DNA of 54,184 bases from an uncultured Burkholderiales bacterium (GTDB lineage Bacteria > Pseudomonadota > Gammaproteobacteria > Burkholderiales > Burkholderiaceae_C). The stretch covers positions 1 to 54,184 of the forward strand of contig CAIRQX010000089.1 in NCBI GenBank assembly GCA_903880855.1. The letters are read 5' to 3'. A model generated the notes under the pieces. It worked only from the letters and a program-made list of their open reading frames with translations, was not told the origin of the DNA and did no database searches. This document shows, piece by piece, positions 32,119 through 39,308 of the stretch. Within the stretch, counting starts at the first letter, position 1. Each line of letters opens with the position of its first letter. A program made the position numbers and the translations under genes.

Positions 32119-33783
32119 TTAGATGAGCTTTTCTCTCAATACTTCTTTCAAAATTGCGCGTCTGACTTTTTGATTGGTTTGACCCTCAGGCACCCACCAC
32201 CATTGGTCTCTTTCCATGTGGTGGGCAGCTTGCACAAATTGCTCTACAAATGATTGGAAGTCCGCTTGCGTGAAATTCAGACTAAAGATCATGCGACCCG
32301 TTCCAATCCAGCTCAGAGCAATGCCTTGGTCACGCAAATAATATTGAAGCAACCAGTTGTAGCGGCTTGGCGTTTGGTACAACACGGTCCAAACCGTAGA
32401 CATACCAGCCACTCGGACTGGCAATTTTTCTTCAACCAGTCGTTGGTTCATTTCAACGAGCCTTCTCTCCCAAGTAGCGTCCAAGTTGTCGTACAAGTCT
32501 TGAACTGGCTTGGTATCAAGTCGCTTCAAAAAGACGTTCATACTTCCCATCACATAGGGGCTCGCATTGAATGTTCCACGTGCAAAACAAACTTGTACGG
32601 GTTTTTCATCGTTGAACCGCTTCATCCATTGTTTTTTGCCACAGATGACGCCCACGGGCAATCCGCCACCCAGTGTTTTGCCGTAGGTCACCAAATCTGC
32701 ATCGATTCCGAAATACGCTTGGGCTCCGCCCTTGGCCAATCTGAATCCCAAGAAGACTTCATCAAATATGAGTGCGATACCTTTGCGGGTACAGACTTCG
32801 CGCAACTGTTGCAACCACTGGGTATAGGCTTTTCTATCAAAGTTGGCAAAACGCTTGCCATCTACCAAGGTCGAATCGGTAGGAGCTGCTTGGCTGGGGT
32901 GCAAACCTTGCAGAGGGTTGATCAACACACACGCAATGTCGTTGCGATGGTTCAACACACGCAAGGTCGATGCGTGCGTGTCGCGCAATGTCAAGGTATC
33001 GTCCGATGGAGGCATCGGATTGCCAGGGCCTGGCTGCACATCGTCCCACCAGCCGTGGTAAGCGCCAGCGAATCGCACCAACTTACGCTTACCCGTGTGG
33101 TAGCGCGCCAATCGCACGGCTTGCATGACAGCCTCGGTGCCAGACATGTGGAAAGACACTTCGTCTTTGTTAGAAATAGCACACAAGCGTTGCACGTTGT
33201 CCAATACACAGGGATGGTAGGAACCCAAGACAGGGCCCAAGTCTTTGACCAAGGCAACGCCCTCTTCCACGCATTCCTTGTAGAAATCTTGACCCAACAA
33301 GTTAACGCCATAAGAACCCGTGACGTCGATGTAGCGGTTGCCGTCCATATCTGTCAAATAGACGCCATCACTCGATTTCCAAAAGCTACCCAACTGCAAA
33401 TATTGGGTCAAAACGTTTTTAAATTGGTAGGGAACACGGTATTGGCTGATGAACTGCAAGTCAGAGATCATCGGTTTGACCTCTTGGGTGTGCGCCAGAG
33501 TAAGCGGCGCTTTATCTCGCATTCTGTTTCCCAAGGCAGTCAGTGCAGATTTGCGCAAGTTAGCAATTTCAAAAGGGGCGTGGTCGGTAGAAAACCACAC
33601 CTCTTGCGCGTAAGAATAACTAGGCATCCACCCTGCAATGCGCTTGGCCCAACGCAGATGGCCACCCAAGCCAGGTTGCTTAGCGAGGGAAAGCTCGAGT
33701 CTTTGTTTGAGACGAAGAACAATCCAAGCACCCAAAAATACATACAGGCACAAGAACATGACATCCGAAATATCTTGAAACAT
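32119..33783 (-). CDS. Membrane-anchored class-III PLP enzyme (aminotransferase/aminomutase-like)
   Basis: A 554-residue PLP enzyme of the fold-I class III group, closest in look to glutamate-1-semialdehyde aminomutase-like proteins. An N-terminal membrane helix (residues about 8-25, VMFLCLYVFLGAWIVLRL) and a 90-residue linker precede the catalytic domain, which is unusual for this soluble family. Catalytic parts are DMDGNRYIDVTGSYGVNLLG, the phosphate-binding SGTEAVMQAVRLAR (214-227), GAYHGWWDDVQPG, the Asp of IFDEVFLGFR (341), and the Schiff-base Lys of YGKTLGGGLPVGV (369). A Pho-type box lies directly upstream. It is divergent from the PSD-like gene and near BtaA. A head-group transamination or amino shift on a lipid is inferred. 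Confidence 0.82.
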   Translation of the reverse strand: MFQDISDVMFLCLYVFLGAWIVLRLKQRLELSLAKQPGLGGHLRWAKRIAGWMPSYSYAQEVWFSTDHAPFEIANLRKSALTALGNRMRDKAPLTLAHTQEVKPMISDLQFISQYRVPYQFKNVLTQYLQLGSFWKSSDGVYLTDMDGNRYIDVTGSYGVNLLGQDFYKECVEEGVALVKDLGPVLGSYHPCVLDNVQRLCAISNKDEVSFHMSGTEAVMQAVRLARYHTGKRKLVRFAGAYHGWWDDVQPGPGNPMPPSDDTLTLRDTHASTLRVLNHRNDIACVLINPLQGLHPSQAAPTDSTLVDGKRFANFDRKAYTQWLQQLREVCTRKGIALIFDEVFLGFRLAKGGAQAYFGIDADLVTYGKTLGGGLPVGVICGKKQWMKRFNDEKPVQVCFARGTFNASPYVMGSMNVFLKRLDTKPVQDLYDNLDATWERRLVEMNQRLVEEKLPVRVAGMSTVWTVLYQTPSRYNWLLQYYLRDQGIALSWIGTGRMIFSLNFTQADFQSFVEQFVQAAHHMERDQWWWVPEGQTNQKVRRAILKEVLREKLI

Positions 33784-33795
33784 AAATTGAAATCT

Positions 33796-33828
33796 CCTAT
33801 CCCTCCTTTGTATGACTTTTCAATGAAG
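33796..33828 (-). promoter_or_regulatory. Putative Pho box for the PLP-enzyme gene (minus strand)
   Basis: On the minus strand TTCAT-TGAAAA-GTCAT (33827 down to 33812) has TCA cores 11 nt apart. A GATAGG begins 10 nt downstream as a poor -10. Two AGGAG-like sites precede the ATG at 33783. The box also abuts the ATG of the divergent PSD-like gene, so PhoB binding could influence both. Confidence 0.55.
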
Positions 33829-33830
33829 AA

Positions 33831-34703
33831 ATGATGACGATGCAACAAATCCTTAGAAAAATATTTGGTCAAGAGGACATCAATTTCCTTTTGACAAACC
33901 GAATTCCCCGTATGACATTGACGCATTTCATGGGGTGGTTCAGCAAAATTGAAACCCCATGGGTTCGAGACGCATCGATTGCGGCTTGGAAGCTATTCAC
34001 CGATATAGATTTATACGAGGCCAAAAAGCGAGCATTCACTAGCTTGCATGATTTATTTATTCGCGAACTCCAACCTGGGGCAAGAATAATTGACAGCGAT
34101 ACAAATGCATTTGTAAGCCCTTGCGACGGTATTGTGGGTGCCATGGGGCAGATCGTGGATGGACAGGTTTACCAAGCAAAGGGCTATCCATACAGTCTTG
34201 CCGAATTACTGGGGCCCCATGAATCTGTCAAGGAATGGCAAGACGGTTTGTTCATGACGATTCGCATCACATCGGCGATGTACCACCGATTCCATGCACC
34301 TTACACAGGCTCTATCCAGCACATTCGCTATTTCAGTGGCGACACATGGAATGTGAATCCGATTGCATTAAAGCGCGTCGAAAAGCTATTTTGTAAAAAT
34401 GAACGTGCATTCTTAGAAATGCACATTCAAAACGGTAAATACCGAATTGCCTTAGTACCCGTTGCTGCTATCTTGGTGGCGAGTATTCGAATACATGGGA
34501 TCGACACCGTCTTTCATTCACGCTACAAAGGCGCCGAAACATTCGCATGCAACTTAAACTTTGACAAAGGCCAAGAGTTGGGCTGGTTTGAACATGGTTC
34601 AACTATTTTGGTATTTGTTCCAAAAGGATTTAGCTTTGCTAAAGGTATTGAAGAAGGAACGCATCTGCAAGTAGGCAAGGCCATATTCAACACACCAACC
34701 TAG
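33831..34703 (+). CDS. Phosphatidylserine decarboxylase-like pyruvoyl enzyme, divergent subfamily
   Basis: A 290-residue PSD-family proenzyme (ATGs at 33831, 33834 and 33840 are all possible). The family self-cleaves at a Gly-Ser bond and uses the resulting pyruvoyl group to decarboxylate. The cleavage motif is EHGSTILVF (Ser 257), the activating Asp is in SPCDG (99), and the histidines are in MYHRFHAP (152, 155). Odd points: the usual DYHR is MYHR, and the usual VGA-xxVGSI before the C-terminus is VAAILVASI. The two glycines are thus replaced by Ala. Its position between a PLP enzyme and BtaA, in a phosphate-starvation island, argues against housekeeping phosphatidylethanolamine synthesis and for another amino-acid-headed lipid as substrate. 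Confidence 0.82.
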   Translation: MMTMQQILRKIFGQEDINFLLTNRIPRMTLTHFMGWFSKIETPWVRDASIAAWKLFTDIDLYEAKKRAFTSLHDLFIRELQPGARIIDSDTNAFVSPCDGIVGAMGQIVDGQVYQAKGYPYSLAELLGPHESVKEWQDGLFMTIRITSAMYHRFHAPYTGSIQHIRYFSGDTWNVNPIALKRVEKLFCKNERAFLEMHIQNGKYRIALVPVAAILVASIRIHGIDTVFHSRYKGAETFACNLNFDKGQELGWFEHGSTILVFVPKGFSFAKGIEEGTHLQVGKAIFNTPT

Positions 34704-34722
34704 TCATACGATTGACTTTAAA

Positions 34723-34756
34723 GGTTCACTAAATTTTCATTTCTTCTAGGCATGAT
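34723..34756 (+). promoter_or_regulatory. Pho box and -10 element for btaA
   Basis: TTCAC-TAAATT-TTCAT (34725-34740) has TCA cores 11 nt apart, differing from the box at 31401 mainly in the first half-site. A -10-like CATGAT (34751-34756) starts exactly 10 nt after it. The btaA ATG at 34785 follows with AAGGA upstream. Confidence 0.7.
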
Positions 34757-34784
34757 GACAACGTCGTTGCCGTGAAGGAAAACA

Positions 34785-36038
34785 ATGGAAATTTCTCAGT
34801 CCATTACCCCGCTAAACACTGCCAAACCTACTACTAAAAAATTGCGATCAAAAGCAATTTATGGCAAAGGTTCAAAGTCAACGCTAAAAGAGCGCATCAT
34901 TGCTTTGTGGTTTCGTCGCTTGGTCTACACCCAGATTTGGGAAGACCCTGTCGTAGATATGCAAGCGCTTCAACTGAGTAGCAAAGACCATGTCATCACA
35001 GTCGCATCAGGCGGTTGCAATGCCCTGTCCTATTTGATCGATAGCCCCGCTAAGGTAACTGCGGTAGACATTAACCACGCGCATGTGTCGTTGGTCAAAC
35101 TAAAAATCGCTGCGCTTAAAACGCTTCCTAATTACGAGGAATACTTTGAATTTTTAGGGGTTGCCCAAGCTTCCAGCAATGTTCGTATCTATAACAGTCT
35201 GATTGCACCGAGCTTAGATGCAGACGCGCGACAGTATTGGGAGGGTGGCCCGATTGGATTCAGGCGCATCCGTATGTTTGCCAAAGGCTTTTACAAATAT
35301 GGCTTGCTTGGGCAAATTATTGGCATCTTCCATTGGAGTGCCAAATTGCATAAAGTCAAATTATCAGAATTGCTGCATCTGAAGACTTTGCCAGACCAAG
35401 AGAAATGGTTTGATGAAAAAGTGGCCAAGATTTTTGATTCTCGCTTGGTCTCGAAACTCATCAGCAGTCCATTTGCGCTTTACAACTTAGGCATTCCTCC
35501 AAGCCAGCAACACGCGTTTTATGACAAATCGCCAGAGGATATTGCTGCGATTATCAAAGCGCGCGCCAGACGACTGGCAACCCTGACCACGCCCAAAGAC
35601 AACTACTTTGTGTGGCAGGCATTTGGTAGATGCTATGACCACACAGGCAACAGCGCCCTACCGCCCTTTTTGATGCGCGAGCACTACGGCACTATGAAAG
35701 CCAATGCGCACAAAATCAGCGTGGAACAAAGCAATATCCGAGATGCCATATCGCGCATGGAACACAACAGCTTAGATGCCTTTGTTTTACTAGACACCCA
35801 AGATTGGATGTCAGACGAAGACATCACCGCCTTATGGTCTGAAATCACACGCGTAGCAAGGCCTGGAGCTCGGGTTATTTTTAGATCTGCAAATGTTGAA
35901 TCGCCCGTGGAAAAATGTTTGTCTGGATTGCTAAAAGGCAAATGGGTACGAGACGATGCACAATCAAACGCACTCAAAGAAAAAGACAGGTCTTGTATTT
36001 ACCAAGGGTTTCATCTGTATCGCCTGCAAACCCACTAA
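34785..36038 (+). CDS. btaA: BtaA: SAM:diacylglycerol 3-amino-3-carboxypropyltransferase
   Basis: A 417-residue DUF3419 protein. BtaA moves the aminocarboxypropyl group of S-adenosylmethionine to diacylglycerol, giving diacylglyceryl-homoserine, the precursor of the betaine lipid DGTS. Recognised segments are VYTQIWEDPVVDMQAL (47-62), ITVASGGCNALSYL (71-84, the SAM site) and VTAVDINHAHVSLVKLK (91-107), with a Rossmann-like C-terminal half (DAFVLLDTQDWMSD). AAGGAAAACA precedes the ATG. No BtaB N-methyltransferase (about 210 residues) is present anywhere in the window, so either it lies elsewhere or the homoserine lipid is processed differently. DgkA follows 47 nt downstream. Confidence 0.9.
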   Translation: MEISQSITPLNTAKPTTKKLRSKAIYGKGSKSTLKERIIALWFRRLVYTQIWEDPVVDMQALQLSSKDHVITVASGGCNALSYLIDSPAKVTAVDINHAHVSLVKLKIAALKTLPNYEEYFEFLGVAQASSNVRIYNSLIAPSLDADARQYWEGGPIGFRRIRMFAKGFYKYGLLGQIIGIFHWSAKLHKVKLSELLHLKTLPDQEKWFDEKVAKIFDSRLVSKLISSPFALYNLGIPPSQQHAFYDKSPEDIAAIIKARARRLATLTTPKDNYFVWQAFGRCYDHTGNSALPPFLMREHYGTMKANAHKISVEQSNIRDAISRMEHNSLDAFVLLDTQDWMSDEDITALWSEITRVARPGARVIFRSANVESPVEKCLSGLLKGKWVRDDAQSNALKEKDRSCIYQGFHLYRLQTH

Positions 36039-36085
36039 AAAATGTTTAGGCTTCTTCACAAAAATCTATTAATAAAATCACTCCA

Positions 36086-36487
36086 GTGAACAACGAACAC
36101 ATCAACCTTCAAAAACAAAGACGCGGACTCAATCGCATCGTGCATGCATTTGGTTACTCCCTCCAAGGGCTGAAAGCTGGCATGCAAGAGCCAGCTTTTA
36201 AGCAAGAGGCTTACTTGTGTATCGTGATGATCCCGCTAGCCTTTTTTATTGGAAAGTCTTGGGTAGAGATTGCACTCCTAGCCGGTTCGGTCATGATCGT
36301 CATGATTGTCGAATTGCTCAACACAGGGTTAGAGTCTGCCATTGACCGTATAGGGCCACAATGGCATGACTTATCGAAGCGCTGTAAAGACTTGGGTAGC
36401 GCAGCGGTTTTACTCAGTATCGTTCTCAGCTTAGGGATTTGGCTTGCCGCTTTAACTGAGTGGGCGAAAACTTATCTCACGCTTTAA
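36086..36487 (+). CDS. dgkA: Diacylglycerol kinase DgkA
   Basis: A 133-residue, three-helix inner-membrane kinase that phosphorylates diacylglycerol to phosphatidic acid. Signatures are RIVHAFGYSLQGLKAGMQEPAFKQE in the N-terminus (residues about 17-41), and the catalytic MIVELLNTGLESAIDRIG with the Glu/Asn pair, then LSKRCKDLGSAAVLL. The start is GTG at 36086; the family-typical lead begins about residue 14. It lies 47 nt after btaA on the same strand. Next to a phospholipase C and diacylglycerol-using transferases, it would set the balance between recycling diacylglycerol to phospholipid and diverting it to P-free lipids. Confidence 0.95.
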   Translation: MNNEHINLQKQRRGLNRIVHAFGYSLQGLKAGMQEPAFKQEAYLCIVMIPLAFFIGKSWVEIALLAGSVMIVMIVELLNTGLESAIDRIGPQWHDLSKRCKDLGSAAVLLSIVLSLGIWLAALTEWAKTYLTL

Positions 36488-36514
36488 TGCGCACCCGTTA
36501 TCGACAGGCTCTTG

Positions 36515-37564
36515 TTAGCCTTGGATGGCTAAACGGACCAAATGGCTTTCGAATAAGCGCGTAGATTCTTTCCAGCTGAAGGTTTGGGCTTGTGCATACG
36601 CTTCTTCTCGTGGAATCTTTAAAGCTGCGAGGCTGGCTTGCGACAAGTCTTCACCTAAAACACCACCTTGTCGTTTATCGACGATGTCGCCATGTACAGG
36701 GTCGCGTAACACCTCTAACGGCCCGTCAACTGGATATGCAGCTACGGGGGTTCCACAAGCCATGGCTTCCAACATCACCAAGCCAAAGGTTTCATGGCGA
36801 CTCGGGAAAGTAAACACATCTGCAGCTGCATAGACTTTTGAGAGAACATCGCGCGGCAAAACGCCCAACCAACGCACGCCATCAAATTTTTGTTTTAAGT
36901 CTGCTTCAAGAGGCCCTACGCCACACACCACCTTGCTACCCTGCCATGGCATCGATAAAAAGCTGGCGATGTTTTTTTCATAGGACACACGTCCAACATA
37001 CAACGCAATAGGTCTTTTTAATCCATCAAAATATTCATGTTCAACTGGATGAGGCGCGTACTGAAACAATCCCAAATCGACACCATGCGTCCACTGACGC
37101 AGATTTTTAAAACCACGCTTTTCTAACAATCGCTTGACGCCTTGGGTCGGCACCATGACCCCAGCAGAAGGCGCATGGAATTTTCTAAACAAGGCGTAGC
37201 CTAAAAACAAAGGCAGACGCAATGCGGCTTGAAGCACCTCAGGAAAACGCGTGTGAAACGCCGTCGTGAATGGCAACTTTCTTTGCAAGCAATATTTACG
37301 CGCCGCCCACCCCAGCGGCCCTTCGGTCGCTATGTGGATTGCATCAGGCTGAAATCTATCCATCAAAGCACGCAATTGCTGGAATGGACGAACCGCCAAA
37401 TCAATGCCTGCATAGCCAGGGCATGGTCTTGTCTTGAACAAATTAGGTTGAACCACGTTGAGGGTGTGACCTGCTGCCTCAAGATGCGCGACGAGCTCTA
37501 CCAAGGTCGTGACAACACCATTGACTTGCGGTTGCCAAGCATCCGTAATCAATGCGATTTTCAT
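36515..37564 (-). CDS. agt: Glycosyltransferase family 4, Agt-like (diacylglycerol glycosyltransferase)
   Basis: A 349-residue GT4 with KIALITDAWQPQVNGVVTTL, GYAGIDLAVRPFQQLRAL, IATEGPLGWAARKYC, GRVSYEKNIASFL and E-x7-E (HETFGLVMLEAMACGTP). Its ATG overlaps the plcP stop by 4 nt (ATGA), the pairing described for PlcP and Agt in phosphate-starved alpha-proteobacteria and marine heterotrophs. There PlcP makes diacylglycerol and Agt glycosylates it to glucosyl- or glucuronosyl-diacylglycerol. The same strand order olsB-plcP-agt shares one Pho box at 39265. The sugar used cannot be read. A UDP-hexuronate epimerase gene lies immediately upstream of the operon. Confidence 0.85.
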   Translation of the reverse strand: MKIALITDAWQPQVNGVVTTLVELVAHLEAAGHTLNVVQPNLFKTRPCPGYAGIDLAVRPFQQLRALMDRFQPDAIHIATEGPLGWAARKYCLQRKLPFTTAFHTRFPEVLQAALRLPLFLGYALFRKFHAPSAGVMVPTQGVKRLLEKRGFKNLRQWTHGVDLGLFQYAPHPVEHEYFDGLKRPIALYVGRVSYEKNIASFLSMPWQGSKVVCGVGPLEADLKQKFDGVRWLGVLPRDVLSKVYAAADVFTFPSRHETFGLVMLEAMACGTPVAAYPVDGPLEVLRDPVHGDIVDKRQGGVLGEDLSQASLAALKIPREEAYAQAQTFSWKESTRLFESHLVRLAIQG

Positions 37565-38331
37565 GCGGTCTGTATCAAAGCAGCTTGTGTTTGTGCTTCT
37601 AATTCAGGTTTCCAGTGGAGCATTTCTAAGCGTCCATCCATATGTTCCACCAAGGCTGTTCTGCTTTCAACCCAATCGCCATCGTTGCAATACAACACGC
37701 CTTCGATTTCACGCATCTCTGCACGGTGAATATGTCCGCACACTACGCCTTGGTAGCCATGCTTTGCAGCTTCACGTGCAACAGCAACTTCAAAATCGGT
37801 GATGTAGTTCAAGGCTTTTTTAACCTTGTGCTTGAGATAAGCAGACAACGACCAGTAAGGAAACCCTAAACGGCCTCTCAAATTATTCAAATACCGATTC
37901 ATTTTGAGCGTGAACTCGTACAGATAGTCACCCACGTAAGCCAACCATTTGGCTTGCTGCACGACTGCGTCAAAGTAGTCTCCATGGATGACCCACAGAT
38001 GTTTTCCGTCAGCCGTGTGGTGAATCGCCTCTTCGACTACTTCGACACCCCCAAATTGGTGGTTTAAAAATTCACGGGCGAATTCGTCATGGTTGCCAGG
38101 CACATAAATGACTTTGCAACCTTTGCGTGCTCTACGCAATAACTTCTGAATAACGTCGTTGTGCGCTTGTGGCCAATACCAACGTCTGCGTAATTGCCAT
38201 CCGTCGATGATGTCACCGACCAAATACAAATAGTCGCTTTCGTGTTCTTTTAAAAACTCTAATAACTCTTCAGCTTGACAACCAGGTGTGCCTAAGTGCA
38301 CATCGGAAATAAAGATGGATCTGTAATGCAT
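37561..38331 (-). CDS. plcP: PlcP-type phospholipase C (calcineurin-like metallophosphoesterase)
   Basis: A 256-residue binuclear metal phosphoesterase. Ligand motifs in order are SDVHLGT (Asp 10, His 12), GDIIDGW (40), GNHDEF (79-84), HGDYFD (116-121) and GHIHRAEM (199-206). Length and the VHLGTPGCQAEELLEFL beginning match PlcP, which removes phosphate-containing head groups from phospholipids to give diacylglycerol. The ATG at 38331 shares its A with the olsB stop (TGATG), and the stop overlaps agt (ATGA), so three genes are translationally coupled. The longer reading to 38424 overlaps olsB and is rejected. LpxH, the look-alike UDP-diacylglucosamine hydrolase, is the main alternative; the agt coupling favours PlcP. 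Confidence 0.85.
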   Translation of the reverse strand: MHYRSIFISDVHLGTPGCQAEELLEFLKEHESDYLYLVGDIIDGWQLRRRWYWPQAHNDVIQKLLRRARKGCKVIYVPGNHDEFAREFLNHQFGGVEVVEEAIHHTADGKHLWVIHGDYFDAVVQQAKWLAYVGDYLYEFTLKMNRYLNNLRGRLGFPYWSLSAYLKHKVKKALNYITDFEVAVAREAAKHGYQGVVCGHIHRAEMREIEGVLYCNDGDWVESRTALVEHMDGRLEMLHWKPELEAQTQAALIQTA

Positions 38332-39179
38332 CAAGCACCTAAGAAATGTTTGCGGTATCGCGCAGGCATATCTTGGATCTTCATCAACATCGGTAAATCG
38401 GCGGTATTGAAGTCTGGGTCCCACGCTGGGGCGCCCAATACTTTGGCGCCTAGTCGCAAGTAGCCTTTGATCAAGGCAGGTGGCTCAAATGCCACGTTCA
38501 CATCCCACTGCTCAACCGGTAGGGGAAGACGCGGCGTGACTTGGTGCGCAATGTCTGCCAAATGGGTTTGTTTGAGTTGATGCCAAATGCTCGCAGCCAC
38601 TTCGCCGCTGACAACGCCTTGGTGCAACATGGGAATACTGGCGCAACCGATCATCACGTCTAATTTGTTACGCACCATGAACTCAGCCAATGCGCCCCAC
38701 AAAGCCATGATCACGCCACCATGGCGGTGCTCAGGGTGCACACAGCTGCGACCCAACTCCACCATGCGTTCGCGGTAGGTGCGCAAGCGCGTCAAATCAA
38801 ATTCCAAATCTGAATAGGTGCTTCCAATACGCTTGGCCTGCGCGGGCGTTAGTACGCGGTAAGTGCCAATGACTTGTTTAGTTGTTTGGTCCCGAACAAT
38901 CAAGTGCTCGCAATAGTCGTCAAATAAGTCGATGTCGTGGTGCGGGACAGTTTCTTTAAGACGGGCTCCCATTTCAGTGACAAATACGTCGTAACGCAAA
39001 CGTTGTGCTTCACGTACTTCATCTTGGTGCTTCGCCCACTCAACGCTCAGACTGGGGCGTGTGGATGGGGTTTGGCTTGGGAGATTATTTTTTTGAGTTT
39101 CAGAATCGTGTCGATGAAGCGACCCCCGAGGCATATCGATCAATGCCAAAGGCATTGTGGGATTTGGCAGTTCTTTCAT
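38331..39179 (-). CDS. olsB: OlsB-like L-ornithine N-acyltransferase
   Basis: A 282-residue GNAT-fold acyltransferase (Acetyltransf_5 / hemolysin-like group). Key segments are AQRLRYDVFVTEMGA (59-72), DIDLFDDYCEHLIVRD (82-97), VIGTYRVLTPAQA, ELGRSCVHPEHRHGGVI and VMIGCASIPML. In OlsB the enzyme N-acylates ornithine with a 3-hydroxyacyl chain; OlsA then adds the second acyl group. AAGGAT precedes the ATG at 39179, and a strong Pho box lies upstream. It is the first gene of the olsB-plcP-agt operon. No olsA is adjacent; the PlsC-like gene at 21035, also in a Pho operon, is a good candidate. A different acyl-acceptor amine cannot be excluded. Confidence 0.85.
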   Translation of the reverse strand: MKELPNPTMPLALIDMPRGSLHRHDSETQKNNLPSQTPSTRPSLSVEWAKHQDEVREAQRLRYDVFVTEMGARLKETVPHHDIDLFDDYCEHLIVRDQTTKQVIGTYRVLTPAQAKRIGSTYSDLEFDLTRLRTYRERMVELGRSCVHPEHRHGGVIMALWGALAEFMVRNKLDVMIGCASIPMLHQGVVSGEVAASIWHQLKQTHLADIAHQVTPRLPLPVEQWDVNVAFEPPALIKGYLRLGAKVLGAPAWDPDFNTADLPMLMKIQDMPARYRKHFLGA

Positions 39180-39264
39180 GTGTCATCCTTATGTGGAAGC
39201 TTGAGAATTTGTTTGTGAACAAACGAATTCTTTCGTCCGCAGATGACGCGAGAAAGTCTAAATC

Positions 39265-39282
39265 GTGAAAATTTGATGACAA
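39265..39282 (-). promoter_or_regulatory. Pho box for olsB-plcP-agt operon
   Basis: On the minus strand TTGTCATCAAATTTTCAC spans 39282 to 39265: half-sites GTCAT and TTCAC with cores 11 nt apart. Its 15-base core is identical to the box ahead of the Mpo1-like gene (31401). No good -10 starts at 10 nt; a TAGACT starts only 4 nt after the box. The first half-site overlaps the right arm of the hairpin at 39278-39302. Confidence 0.7.
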
Positions 39283-39302
39283 CGCGTTTAATGTGCGTTG
39301 TC
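39278..39302 (-). terminator. Hairpin between epimerase stop and olsB Pho box
   Basis: GACAACGC and GCGTTGTC form a perfect 8-bp stem with a 9-base loop, six bases after the epimerase stop codon on the minus strand. It is followed by ATCAAATTTTC rather than a clean T-tract, so termination would be weak. The downstream arm doubles as the first part of the Pho box. Confidence 0.5.
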
Positions 39303-39308
39303 TAAAAA

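Noticed and set aside
32254-33834. A 526-codon open frame antisense to the class-III PLP enzyme gene
   Set aside because: It mirrors codon bias of the real gene, has no recognisable domain, no membrane pattern and no ribosome-binding site, and the opposite strand has intact catalytic motifs.
39135-39140. ATCGAT as another GntR operator
   Set aside because: Single copy, inside the olsB coding sequence, no 29-bp partner.
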